Origin: Nodularia sphaerocarpa UHCC 0038
GTDB lineage: Bacteria > Cyanobacteriota > Cyanobacteriia > Cyanobacteriales > Nostocaceae
Assembly: GCF_022376295.1 (NCBI RefSeq)
Contig: NZ_CP060140.1
Location: forward strand, 3,786,356 to 3,850,355
Reading direction: 5' to 3'
DNA: 64,000 nucleotides
Position numbers and translations under genes: made by a program
Shown here: positions 18,756-27,275 of the stretch, in pieces
How positions within the stretch are numbered: the first letter of the stretch is position 1
How the letters are laid out: each line of letters opens with the position of its first letter
The notes under the pieces: model-generated
The model's input: the letters and a program-made list of their open reading frames with translations, nothing else
What the model was told of the DNA's origin: nothing
The model's database searches: none

Positions 18756-19637
18756 ATGCCAAAAACATATACTAAGTCTTGGTTAGATAATGATACATTT
18801 GCTGCTTGGACTTTTCTTTCCCCAGCACTGATTTTACTAAGTATCTTCATCATTTGGCCTATCGCCTATCTGTTCTACCTCAGTTTCACGACTGGAAGTT
18901 TCACCTCCACAGGTACAACTTGGGTAGGTTTGAGAAATTATTGGCGCTTGCTACAGACCCCAGATTTCTGGCAAGTCTTGGGTAACACAATTTATTTTAC
19001 CGTCGCCACAGTCATTCCCAGTGTAATTATTCCCTTGGGGTTAGCAGTATTATTAGACAAATCTCTGGCCTTGCGGGGACTGCTGCGGAGTGCCTACTTT
19101 CTCCCGTCAATTATCTCCCTAGTCGCAGCAGGTTTAGGCTTTCGCTGGCTATTTCAAGGCGATGGACCTGCAAACACATTTTTAGACTTTTTTGGTATTG
19201 CACCAATTCCTTGGCTAGGAAGTACAACCTGGGCGATGCCTGTACTAATTGTCTTGAGTATTTGGAAGCAATTAGGCTTTAATATGGTAGTCTTCTTAGC
19301 AGGATTGCAAGCAGTTCCTCCCAGTCGCTATGAAGCAGCAGAACTAGATGGCGCAAATGCTTGGCAGCAATTTTGGCACGTTACCCTGCCCGGATTGCAA
19401 CCGACAATGATATTTGCAACCGTCACCACAGCCATTTTTACATTACGCAGTTTTGAACAGGTTTATGTAATTACAGGTGGTGGACCTCTAAATTCTACTA
19501 ACTTGCTAGTTTATTACATTTACCAAGAAGCATTCGCGCAATTTGACTTTGGATACGCCGCAGCAGCAGCCACAGTACTGTTAGCCTTTACCTTAGTCTT
19601 TGTGTATTTGCAATTAAAAACCTGGGGAGATGAATAA
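18756..19637 (+). CDS. carbohydrate ABC transporter permease (MalF/UgpA type)
   Basis: 293 residues, six membrane segments, with the cytoplasmic EAA loop YEAAELDGANAWQQFWHVTLPGL near residues 187-210 that docks to the ATPase. The N-terminus (PALILLSIFIIWPIAYLFYLSF) is typical of sugar permeases of this family. GAGG-like GAGGAAAA lies about 10 bases upstream. The binding protein, second permease and ATPase are not adjacent, so the substrate cannot be told. Heptamer repeats follow. Confidence 0.9.
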   Translation: MPKTYTKSWLDNDTFAAWTFLSPALILLSIFIIWPIAYLFYLSFTTGSFTSTGTTWVGLRNYWRLLQTPDFWQVLGNTIYFTVATVIPSVIIPLGLAVLLDKSLALRGLLRSAYFLPSIISLVAAGLGFRWLFQGDGPANTFLDFFGIAPIPWLGSTTWAMPVLIVLSIWKQLGFNMVVFLAGLQAVPPSRYEAAELDGANAWQQFWHVTLPGLQPTMIFATVTTAIFTLRSFEQVYVITGGGPLNSTNLLVYYIYQEAFAQFDFGYAAAAATVLLAFTLVFVYLQLKTWGDE

Positions 19638-19674
19638 TAGGCAGGGGGCAGGGGGCAGAAGACGGTAAACTTCC

Positions 19675-19758
19675 TAATGACCAATGACCAATGACTAATG
19701 ACCAATGACCAATGACTAATGACCAATGACTAATGACCAATGACTAATGACCAATGAC
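19675..19758. repeat. heptamer array, 12 exact-length units of TAATGAC/CAATGAC
   Basis: 84 bp made of 12 consecutive 7-mers, either TAATGAC or CAATGAC. The left end is 37 bp after the ABC permease stop; the right end runs into the histidine kinase gene and encodes its last residues and stop. Other arrays in the window: 22996-23038, 23194-23243, 27239-27275, and the cores of the 100-bp elements at 2005 and 51454. Confidence 0.95.
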
Positions 19759-22700
19759 TCTTTTCCCAACCAGTCTAGCAACAGCTGCAACTAATTGAGA
19801 AGGTTCGGCGGGCTTAGTGACGTGCATCTGAAAGCCGGCGGATATTGCTTGTTGCTGATTATATTCTCCCGCATAGGCGGTAAGAGCGATCGCAGGTATC
19901 TTACCCCCTTCTTCTGATGTCCAGGTTCTGACTTGACGAATCAGCGTATAACCATCCATTTCCGGCATTCCAATATCGCTTAATAGAACATCTGCCTTTG
20001 ATTCTGGCAGACTTTGCAGGGCTTCCATAGCCGATGAAACTGAGACGACTTCTGCGCCTTCTTCTTCGAGGACAAAGCAAATAAAGTCGCGTGAATCAAA
20101 GTCGTCATCTACAACTAAAATTTTAATGCCTTCAAGATTGCCCAAGTTAGAGTCCATTTCTGGCTCACTGTTACTATCTGCTGTGATTAATTGTGTTGGC
20201 AAAACTGGTAATTGTACTGTAAAGGTCGCCCCTTGTCCTTCTCCGGCGCTGTCTGCAAAAACTCTCCCGCCGTGGAGTTCTACTAATTGTCGCACAATTG
20301 CTAATCCTAGTCCCAACCCGCCAAATTTTCTGGTGGTGGCGCTATCTGCTTGGCGGAAGTAATCAAATACATGAGCTAAAAAGTTAGGTTCAATACCTTT
20401 ACCTGTATCCATGACTTGAATCTGAATATGAGAATCAATACATTCTAGGCAAATTTGGACTCGCCCACCTGCGGGAGTGAATTTGACAGCGTTGGAAAGC
20501 AGATTCCAGAAAACTTGCTGTAAGCGATTGGGATCTCCTATTACCAAAGCTGTAAAATCAGTGTCTGACAAAAATTTTAAATTGATGGATTTAGCTTCTG
20601 CGGCTAAACGTACTGTTTCCATAGCCGCATCAATTGTCAATTTTAGATTGACTTGAGCCACATTTAATGTGAGTTTACCCTGAAGAATCCGCGAGATATC
20701 GAGTAAGTCTTCAATTAATTGGGCTTGCAATTTGGCGTTGCGTTCAATGGTGGCTAGGGCTGATGCTGTTTTATTGTCATCAAATTTGCGACTTTGGAGA
20801 AGTTTAGCCCAACCCAAAATCGGATTTAGGGGGGAGCGTAATTCGTGGGAAAGCACAGCCAAAAACTCATCTTTGATGCAGTTGGCTTCTTCGGCTTGGG
20901 CGCGGGCTTGCTGTTCGGCTTCATACAATCGAGTGTTTTCAATGGCTACTGATGCCATTTGCGCTAACTGCACAATAATGGCTTCGTCTTCTTTGGTAAA
21001 CTCATCCTTATATTTATCAGATAACTGAATTAGCCCCATATTATGACCATCTCGCCCAATTAAAGGTGCAGCCAAGCACCCACGCATGGGTGGATGTTTG
21101 TCTATTTGCTGAGTAAATTGCTGCCATTGGGGATGGGCTTCGAGTTCAGTTTGAGTCATCCGCACAGAACGATTGAGCAGGCGCACACTGGTATTAATGC
21201 ATAAGCCCAACTGCTGTTGATTTTGCGATCGCCATGCCGCATACTTATCGGAAAGTGAAGCCCAACTGATCAATTTGGCAGAATCCTCATCAATGGTAAT
21301 GCTCGTCACAGCTTGATGTGCGCCAATAATTTCCCTGGCTTGTTCAGTAATTATCCGGTTGACTTCTTCAATTGAAAGTGCTGAATTGATTGCCAATGCA
21401 GCCTCCATTAAACCATTTAGTTGTCTGGTATATTCCTGGGATGGGCAAAGCCCCGCCGAAGGCAATCGCGCCAGCATTTTCTCACGTTCCACTTCTACTT
21501 GTTTGCGTTCAGTCACATCCAGCACCTGAGATAGCACAGAAATCAACTTGCCTGATTGATCACATAAAGCTGAGTTGTACCATTCACAATGAACTACAGA
21601 GCCATCTTTCGTATAATTACGGTTGCAGCAAAGCACCTGACTTTCTCGATGAGATAACCTTTCAAGTGCGTTTTGGACTATTTCTATATCTTCCCCAAAC
21701 ACAAACTGCCAATCGTCAAATTTTTTACCAATCACCTGCTGATCTGACCAGCCAAAAATTTTTTCGGCGGCTGGTGACCAGCGAGATATGCGAAATTCAG
21801 CATCCCACTCAATTACTCCCAGAGGAGAGTTTTTCTCATGGAAAGTCAGTCTTTGCATCACATCCCCCAGTGACTTTTGTGCTTTTTGGCGATCGCTTAA
21901 ATCCATGACAAAACAGATACAATTAGGCGGTGACTGCTGCAAAATAGCCCCACAAATCAGAATTGGGACTAAATTCCCATCTTTACGGATATATTGCTTT
22001 TCAAAAGGCGTGAAACTACCAAACTTTAGCAATTCTTGCCATGCTTTCTCATCCAAATGGTGATATTCCAGAGGCGTAATTTGCCGCCAGTTAATTTCTT
22101 CTGAGAGCAAATCCTCACGGGTATAACCCACCAGTTGGAAAAAAATATCATTAGCTGCTATAATTTTGCCAAAATCTGTCAAAAAAATCCCAATAATCTG
22201 AGATTCAAACAACTTTTTCAACTTGGTTTCATCATCTGCCAATAGTCTCACAACTTCAGCATTAGCAGCTTCTGGAGATATCTTGATTTTTGGGTTCTGG
22301 GTGATATCTTGGCTAATTATATCTTTGTTCCCAACATTATCCTCAATTTGGTCTGCTTGTTGCTGATTAATATCAGAAAAAGTAGATACAACTGCGTAGG
22401 GAGAAGTGTCGTGAGCCAGAAATAAAGGCTGGGAGTTCATCAACAACCACTTCAACTCTGTGTTTGGTTTAGATAAACCAACAACAATATTCCAGCAGGG
22501 TTTACCTGTACGCAGCGCCACCATTGCTGGATGAGTTACCGCAGTCAAGGGCGTTCCGTTTTTGTGAACAAATCGCCAGGAAGATTCCGGTGAACTCCAT
22601 CCATGTATTTGCTCCCCTGTGAGTCCCAGAATTTGTTCAGCCATAGTATTACAAGCTGGTATACTGCCATCAGCCAATTGAAGTATCATTCCTTCTTCCA

Positions 22701-22785
22701 CTGTAGCGATTTTTGTATTGCTATGTGAAGCATTGTCTAACTGCTGGTCAGGTAACAGTTCAGCAATCTTTTTTTGATCTTGCAT
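19744..22785 (-). CDS. hybrid sensor histidine kinase/response regulator (PAS-PAS-PAS-GAF-HK-REC)
   Basis: 1,013 residues, soluble. Three PAS-like domains lie near residues 30-145, 185-300 (FESQIIGIFLTDFGKIIAAND) and 312-430 (GVIEWDAEFRISRWSPAAEKIFG). A GAF domain follows near 465-625 (VASVAIENTRL end), then HisKA with the phospho-acceptor His647 in VLSHELRSPLNP. The ATPase boxes are NLLSNAVKFTP, DTGKGI and GGLGLGLAIV. A receiver at 885-1005 has Asp937 in LLSDIGMPEMDG. No membrane segment. The signal is unknown. The last residues VIGH and the TAG come from the heptamer array. Confidence 0.92.
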   Translation of the reverse strand: MQDQKKIAELLPDQQLDNASHSNTKIATVEEGMILQLADGSIPACNTMAEQILGLTGEQIHGWSSPESSWRFVHKNGTPLTAVTHPAMVALRTGKPCWNIVVGLSKPNTELKWLLMNSQPLFLAHDTSPYAVVSTFSDINQQQADQIEDNVGNKDIISQDITQNPKIKISPEAANAEVVRLLADDETKLKKLFESQIIGIFLTDFGKIIAANDIFFQLVGYTREDLLSEEINWRQITPLEYHHLDEKAWQELLKFGSFTPFEKQYIRKDGNLVPILICGAILQQSPPNCICFVMDLSDRQKAQKSLGDVMQRLTFHEKNSPLGVIEWDAEFRISRWSPAAEKIFGWSDQQVIGKKFDDWQFVFGEDIEIVQNALERLSHRESQVLCCNRNYTKDGSVVHCEWYNSALCDQSGKLISVLSQVLDVTERKQVEVEREKMLARLPSAGLCPSQEYTRQLNGLMEAALAINSALSIEEVNRIITEQAREIIGAHQAVTSITIDEDSAKLISWASLSDKYAAWRSQNQQQLGLCINTSVRLLNRSVRMTQTELEAHPQWQQFTQQIDKHPPMRGCLAAPLIGRDGHNMGLIQLSDKYKDEFTKEDEAIIVQLAQMASVAIENTRLYEAEQQARAQAEEANCIKDEFLAVLSHELRSPLNPILGWAKLLQSRKFDDNKTASALATIERNAKLQAQLIEDLLDISRILQGKLTLNVAQVNLKLTIDAAMETVRLAAEAKSINLKFLSDTDFTALVIGDPNRLQQVFWNLLSNAVKFTPAGGRVQICLECIDSHIQIQVMDTGKGIEPNFLAHVFDYFRQADSATTRKFGGLGLGLAIVRQLVELHGGRVFADSAGEGQGATFTVQLPVLPTQLITADSNSEPEMDSNLGNLEGIKILVVDDDFDSRDFICFVLEEEGAEVVSVSSAMEALQSLPESKADVLLSDIGMPEMDGYTLIRQVRTWTSEEGGKIPAIALTAYAGEYNQQQAISAGFQMHVTKPAEPSQLVAAVARLVGKRVIGH

Positions 22786-22995
22786 CTTGTTTGCTATGGA
22801 TGAACTCAGACAAAGTATTTTGGACAGAAATAGGTGTTAATTCCTGTGCAAAATCTTAATTAGCAAATGTTTTAACCTCATCTTTACACATTTTGCCTAG
22901 AGAAATATTCGTTTTTTTGTAATCTAACCAGCAAGGTAAATAAATCCCCCCAAGGGTAGGTGTTTTACAATTATTTTTCTTTATTGGCAAATATT

Positions 22996-23038
22996 CATTA
23001 GTCATTAGTCATTTGTCATTTGTCATTTGTCATTTGTC
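22996..23038. repeat. heptamer array (GTCATTA/GTCATTT)
   Basis: Six contiguous 7-mers, CATTAGT then CATTTGT forms, the complement of the ATGAC units in the other arrays. Confidence 0.9.
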
Positions 23039-23193
23039 GGGGAAATATCATGTCCATACTGAATGTGCTTTGAAGAGTCCAAAGTTTATGAATTTTTTCG
23101 CCCTGTCACTGGTGACAACTTTGGGAAAGTTCACAACGCAGTGGCTCCACAATTCCACTCAATATACATCTCATGACCTGGAATGTCTCTACA

Positions 23194-23243
23194 GATGACC
23201 AATGACCAATGACCAATGACTAATGACTAATGACAAATGACCA
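23194..23243. repeat. heptamer array ending at the ABC-2 permease stop
   Basis: Seven units of the GATGACC/AATGACC/TAATGAC type. The array ends one base before the TAA (23245-23247, minus strand) of the permease gene. Confidence 0.9.
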
Positions 23244-23244
23244 A

Positions 23245-24024
23245 TTAAAACTCACGTCGAGAGAAGACAAAATTAGCGATCGCTAACAGCATGACACTGT
23301 AAAATAAGGCATAGGCTACACTGGTAATCAGTGCAGTTGCATTCGGTAAGGCTAGTAAGCCGTAAACTGCATCATTTTTGAAATCTAATCGCGATAAATC
23401 TGGCAATATCAGGTACAACCCTTTAGTGATGCGTTCAATTACAGGGCTATTGCTCAGACGACCCAGGTTGACTAAATCTGAAGTAATGTTCCCCATTAAG
23501 TAGACTGCAAATGTTAAGGTAACTGCTAACAGAGAACTGGTAAATACACCGAAGGTAATCGCCACAGCAGTGATTAAAGATAGCTGCAAAATTAAAAAGC
23601 CGCCCGCAATTACAATGCTGAGTGCTGAATGGGGAATATTACCAAGCTGCAAAAATGCCAAATAAATTACTGTCATCACGGCGACAAGTACAGCCAGAAC
23701 AGTTGATAAACCCAAGAATTTGCCAGTAATAATTTCACTGCGGCTGACAGGTTTGGCGATTAATACCAAAATAGTTCGTTTATCAATTTCTTTATTAACC
23801 AGTCCCGTACCTACAAAAATGGCAACAATTAAAGTCACAATACTCATGCTTCCCAGACCAAAGTCTAGAAACATTTTATCTTCAGTCGCAGCTGCAAATT
23901 CCGGTATTACCCGCAGAGCGATCGCAAGTAGGAGCGCATAAAATCCGATAATATACAAAATGCGATCGCGCACCATTTCCTGAAATACATTCTTAGCAAT
24001 GACAAAAACTCTGGCGAAATTCAT
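23245..24024 (-). CDS. ABC-2 type transporter permease (NosY/CcmB-like membrane subunit)
   Basis: 259 residues with six hydrophobic segments. It starts MNFARVFVIAKNVFQEMVRDRILY and has the ABC-2 landmark NKEIDKRTILVLIAKPVSRSEIITGKFLG after the second segment. Such permeases work with a separate ATPase not seen here. Two unknown membrane-protein genes follow upstream on the same strand (24085-25164 and 25229-25774); with gaps of 60 and 64 bp, the three may form one unit. Confidence 0.85.
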   Translation of the reverse strand: MNFARVFVIAKNVFQEMVRDRILYIIGFYALLLAIALRVIPEFAAATEDKMFLDFGLGSMSIVTLIVAIFVGTGLVNKEIDKRTILVLIAKPVSRSEIITGKFLGLSTVLAVLVAVMTVIYLAFLQLGNIPHSALSIVIAGGFLILQLSLITAVAITFGVFTSSLLAVTLTFAVYLMGNITSDLVNLGRLSNSPVIERITKGLYLILPDLSRLDFKNDAVYGLLALPNATALITSVAYALFYSVMLLAIANFVFSRREF

Positions 24025-24084
24025 GGTTTTTTAGTTCCAAATCAATTATCAGTTAAATTATTCCCAAATTCAGAGCATTTCCCC

Positions 24085-25164
24085 TCACCGTCTCGCTGGT
24101 GGTGGACCCGCCATAAATTTACTCAAGCGATCGCATTCAATTTCTGCTACTGTATTTTTATCCTCAACTTGGCTGACAGTAGTTCTGGAAGTTGTCGTAG
24201 ATACTGCTATTGGTTCAATCCGACAAGATTTTTGCAGATAATACCCCTTGGGATTAGAACTAGGGCCATCCCAGATACTGAGTAAATCTAATGTATATCC
24301 AGATTTGATATTAGTTACGCGCGGTTCAACACGCCATAATTTTCGTTCTTCATATTCTCCTAGTTGCTGATTTATGACTTGATTCCCCAAGTTGTTTACT
24401 TCTTTTGTTGCGTCTAGCAACCATCTTTCCACTTGAGACCAAGGTGTTTTATTTAATTGTTTTTCTACTCTTATTTGGAGCGAATCGAGGATGGCTACAC
24501 CATTTTTTGGGACTTTTTGTACTTCTGGTTTTTTGGCTGTCTGTGTTTCTGTTTTCGGTTGCGTTTCCTGTGCTGCTGTTCTGACAACAAAGGTACTACG
24601 CCCAAAATTATCTGTGAGTAAAGTGGGATATTGTGTTAACCAATTATCCATGACAAAGTAAAACTGAATCCAGCAACTGATTAGCATACAACTAGCGACC
24701 AAAACTATAATTTTTTCCCGAATTTCTGGTTTAGGAATTTTCGCTGTAGTCTTGGTATCAGTACCTTCAATAAAATCTGGAAGCGCTGTAATTATTGCAG
24801 AGATTGTTGGCCAGAGAATAATTGTTCTTGGTGTAATTACATCTTCTGAATTACCAAAGGCAAAAACACTGACTAAAAATCCAGTTATTACCGCTCCCAC
24901 TGGCATAAAAGTGCCAGGAACTCTTAAAGGATCATCAGTAGTATACCAGGCTGTACCAGCAATTAAAAATAACCACCCGCAAAATGCAATCAGACTTTTT
25001 ACATAACCTACAGCCAAAAATGAAAGTGTCCAAGAAAAAGCACTCAAATAAATAAATGTCTGCCAGGAATAAGCTTTGGGCGGAACCAAGAACTTTCTAA
25101 GTTCCTCATAAAATCCGACAAAGAAATTAAAAAATACGAAAATATCTTTAAATAATGTTTGCAT
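24085..25164 (-). CDS. hypothetical membrane protein, unrecognised
   Basis: 359 residues from the ATG at 25164, which has GAGGTG about eight bases before; a GTG at 25173 would add three residues. Four hydrophobic segments lie in the first 175 residues (WQTFIYLSAFSWTLSFLAVG; SLIAFCGWLFLIAGTAW; GAVITGFLVSVFAFG; IIVLVASCMLISCWIQFYFVM). A lysine/threonine-rich linker (ETQPKTETQTAKKPE) and a mostly hydrophilic C-terminal domain of about 150 residues follow. The sensor-like shape is suggestive, but I do not recognise a family. Confidence 0.75.
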   Translation of the reverse strand: MQTLFKDIFVFFNFFVGFYEELRKFLVPPKAYSWQTFIYLSAFSWTLSFLAVGYVKSLIAFCGWLFLIAGTAWYTTDDPLRVPGTFMPVGAVITGFLVSVFAFGNSEDVITPRTIILWPTISAIITALPDFIEGTDTKTTAKIPKPEIREKIIVLVASCMLISCWIQFYFVMDNWLTQYPTLLTDNFGRSTFVVRTAAQETQPKTETQTAKKPEVQKVPKNGVAILDSLQIRVEKQLNKTPWSQVERWLLDATKEVNNLGNQVINQQLGEYEERKLWRVEPRVTNIKSGYTLDLLSIWDGPSSNPKGYYLQKSCRIEPIAVSTTTSRTTVSQVEDKNTVAEIECDRLSKFMAGPPPARR

Positions 25165-25228
25165 CCTGCACACCTCTAATTAATTCAACAGGTTATTATG
25201 AGTTTTTCTGTAAATGTCTCAAGTTATT

Positions 25229-25774
25229 CTACTTGTTAGACAACAATATAATGATGCTAATACTACTGTAACTCAGCGAGTTAGCGATTAATATAGTAGT
25301 AACTAAATTTGTATTTTGCAATCTAGCAATGCTGGTGCGCCGCCATTTCAATCGATTGTTTTCTGATTTTTGATCGGATAATTTGGGGAAACTTTCTTGT
25401 AATGAAAGCACAAAAAATCTTAATAGCAAGAATTTCATGAAGAAGGTAATAAAGAAAATCATAAAAGCCGTGAAAATCATAATACCTCGTGTATTGCCTG
25501 AGCGAATACTATGAAAAAATATGTAACTAATTAATTCTGATTTTAAGTTTATAGGTAATATTGGTTCTAAGAAAAAAAATAGCATCCAACCAAGAGTGCT
25601 GGAAAAAAGATTGATAGAGATGGAATAAAACATACTAGTTTTTTTGTCAAATTTCAGCCTTTTGTTCAAAACATAAGCTTCTATGGGAATAGCAGTTAGT
25701 AAAAACAAAAGTTCCAACAAAATCACACCGAAAGGCAGGATTCGAGGCAGAGCGTAATCTCCAAGTTCAAGCAT
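25229..25774 (-). CDS. hypothetical membrane protein, unrecognised
   Basis: 181 residues from the ATG at 25774, with four hydrophobic segments: LPFGVILLELLFLLTAIPIEAYVL; MFYSISINLFSSTLGWMLFFFLEPILP; FTAFMIFFITFFMKFLLLRFFVL; and a C-terminal LVTTILIANSLSYSSISIIILL. A hydrophilic loop (KLSDQKSENNRLKWRRTS) precedes the last. It is 64 bp upstream of the 359-residue membrane protein gene and divergent from the adenosyltransferase gene. Function unknown. Confidence 0.7.
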   Translation of the reverse strand: MLELGDYALPRILPFGVILLELLFLLTAIPIEAYVLNKRLKFDKKTSMFYSISINLFSSTLGWMLFFFLEPILPINLKSELISYIFFHSIRSGNTRGIMIFTAFMIFFITFFMKFLLLRFFVLSLQESFPKLSDQKSENNRLKWRRTSIARLQNTNLVTTILIANSLSYSSISIIILLSNK

Positions 25775-25915
25775 AAAGTGTCAATAGTCAGGGTTAACGT
25801 TAGCGAGTATAACTCTATTTATTGTGCATTAGTTAAGCCATATTCCTGTCTAGGTGAGAGGCTTCTGCATTTCAAGGTAAAATTTAGAAATTCCCACGTT
25901 ACAGCTTTTCAAGAG

Positions 25916-27052
25916 ATGACAAGGAACGGTATCGGTATTCGCACGGCGCAAGTGCGTCCTGAACGGCTCACAGGTCAAATTCACGTCTACGATGGTGTGG
26001 GTAAAGGTAAGTCTCAAGCGGCTTTAGGGGTAGTTTTGCGCTCAATTGGCTTGGGAATAAATACACCGGGCGATTCGGGCAGGGTCTTACTGTTGCGGTT
26101 TCTCAAAGGGCCAGAACGTGATTATGATGAAGATGGCGCGATCGCAGCTTTACAGCGTGGTTTCCCCCATTTAATTGATCAGGTTCGCACTGGGAGAGCT
26201 GAATTTTTTGGTCATGAGGAAATCACTTCCTTTGACCGAGAAGAAGCAACACGGGGTTGGGATGTAGCCAAAGGTGCGATCGCCTCTGGTTTATATTCAG
26301 TTGTGGTTTTAGATGAAATTAACCCAGTTTTAGACTTGGGTTTGCTACCAGTGGATGAGGTGGTACGGACATTGAAATCCAAACCCCAGGAATTAGAAAT
26401 CATCGCCACCGGACGCGCCGCACCGCAAAATTTACTTGATATTGCGGATTTACACTCAGAAATGAAACCCCAAGACCACCCCAGGGCAAAAGAACTCTTT
26501 TTGGAGGGAATTGAAATTTATACTGGTGCTGGTAAAGGTAAGTCTACCAGTGCATTAGGCAAAGCATTAAAAGCCATTGGTCGGGGAATTAATCATCCGG
26601 GTTCTACTCGTGTGTTAATTATGCAATGGCTCAAAGGTGGTAGTGGCTACACAGAAGATGCAGCGATCGCCGCTTTACAGCAATCATATCCAGAAGTGGT
26701 AGATCATCAACGTTGTGGTAGAGATGCAATTGTTTGGCGCAATTGTCGCCAAGAATTGGACTATGTAGAAGCAGAAAGAGGATGGGAAATTGCCAAAACT
26801 GCGATCGCCTCTGGACTGTACAAAACCATTATTCTCGATGAACTCAACCCCACAGTTGACCTAGAACTACTTCCGGTGGAACCCATAGTCCAAGCCTTAC
26901 TCCGCAAACCCCGTGATACAGAAGTCATTATCACCGGTCGCTGTCAACAACAACCAGCTTACTTCGATTTAGCCAGCGTTCACTCTGAGGTATACTGTCA
27001 CAAACATTATGCCAATCAAGGTGTAGAACTCAAACGCGGTGTAGACTTTTAA
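25916..27052 (+). CDS. cob(I)yrinic acid a,c-diamide adenosyltransferase family, two tandem domains
   Basis: 378 residues from the ATG at 25916 (MTRNGIGIRTAQ); the frame stays open upstream to a GTG at 25778, but that extra part is not domain-like. Two homologous halves each hold a P-loop and the same landmarks: DGVGKGKSQAALG and GAGKGKSTSALG; RFLKGPERDYDEDGAIAALQ and QWLKGGSGYTEDAAIAALQ; VVLDEINPVLDLGLLP and IILDELNPTVDLELLP. CobO/CobA enzymes are normally one such domain of about 190 residues working as dimers, so this is a fused dimer. It adenosylates corrinoids in B12 synthesis. Confidence 0.88.
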   Translation: MTRNGIGIRTAQVRPERLTGQIHVYDGVGKGKSQAALGVVLRSIGLGINTPGDSGRVLLLRFLKGPERDYDEDGAIAALQRGFPHLIDQVRTGRAEFFGHEEITSFDREEATRGWDVAKGAIASGLYSVVVLDEINPVLDLGLLPVDEVVRTLKSKPQELEIIATGRAAPQNLLDIADLHSEMKPQDHPRAKELFLEGIEIYTGAGKGKSTSALGKALKAIGRGINHPGSTRVLIMQWLKGGSGYTEDAAIAALQQSYPEVVDHQRCGRDAIVWRNCRQELDYVEAERGWEIAKTAIASGLYKTIILDELNPTVDLELLPVEPIVQALLRKPRDTEVIITGRCQQQPAYFDLASVHSEVYCHKHYANQGVELKRGVDF

Positions 27053-27104
27053 CAGTTAACAGATAACTGATAACTGTTAACTGATAACTGTTAACTGATA
27101 ACTG
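27053..27104. repeat. TGATAACTGTTAAC-type short repeat directly after a stop codon
   Basis: Starting at the base after TAA: CAGTTAACAGATAACTG, then repeats of ATAACTGTTAACTG. It is self-complementary (AGTTAT/ATAACT) and related to the array behind the ferredoxin gene. Confidence 0.85.
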
Positions 27105-27108
27105 AACT

Positions 27109-27237
27109 ATGGAAAACAGCAATTTACTTGATTTAATCACAGGAGGACTAGCGATCGCTATTCTCATCGGCGGGATGTTAATGATGTTTACCACTGTATT
27201 TTCTACCAAATTTAATACCAAGAAAGGTAAGAAATAG
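27109..27237 (+). CDS. 42-residue single-TM protein (small ORF)
   Basis: ATG at 27109: MENSNLLDLITGG, then a hydrophobic run LAIAILIGGMLMMFTTVF, then the basic tail STKFNTKKGKK and a TAG at 27235. The layout (short acidic/polar start, one membrane helix, lysine-rich end) is that of a small thylakoid or plasma-membrane subunit; by the positive-inside rule the tail is cytoplasmic. I cannot match it to a known Psb, Pet, Psa or Ndh small subunit. It lies between a TGATAACTG repeat and a heptamer array. No strong ribosome site is visible. Reality is supported only by its composition. Confidence 0.5.
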   Translation: MENSNLLDLITGGLAIAILIGGMLMMFTTVFSTKFNTKKGKK

Positions 27238-27238
27238 G

Positions 27239-27275
27239 GTCATTGGTCATTGGTCATTGGTCATTGGTCATTGTC
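27239..27275. repeat. heptamer array (GTCATTG) overlapping a gene end
   Basis: Five units of GTCATTG. The right part encodes, on the minus strand, the last residues NDQ and the TGA of the glycosyltransferase gene. Confidence 0.9.

Larger units (their letters stand above)
22786..23244. other. 459-bp gap holding two heptamer arrays
   Basis: The first 200 bp upstream of the kinase gene is unremarkable AT-rich DNA that should contain its promoter. GTCATTT/GTCATTA heptamers at 22996-23038 and GACCAAT heptamers at 23194-23243 flank a 155-bp segment in opposite orientations. Nothing in that segment reads as a gene that I would support. Confidence 0.6.

Noticed and set aside
23013..23198. A 61-codon ORF between two heptamer arrays
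   Set aside because: It starts in the heptamer array, and has neither a ribosome site nor a protein-like pattern beyond a few residues.
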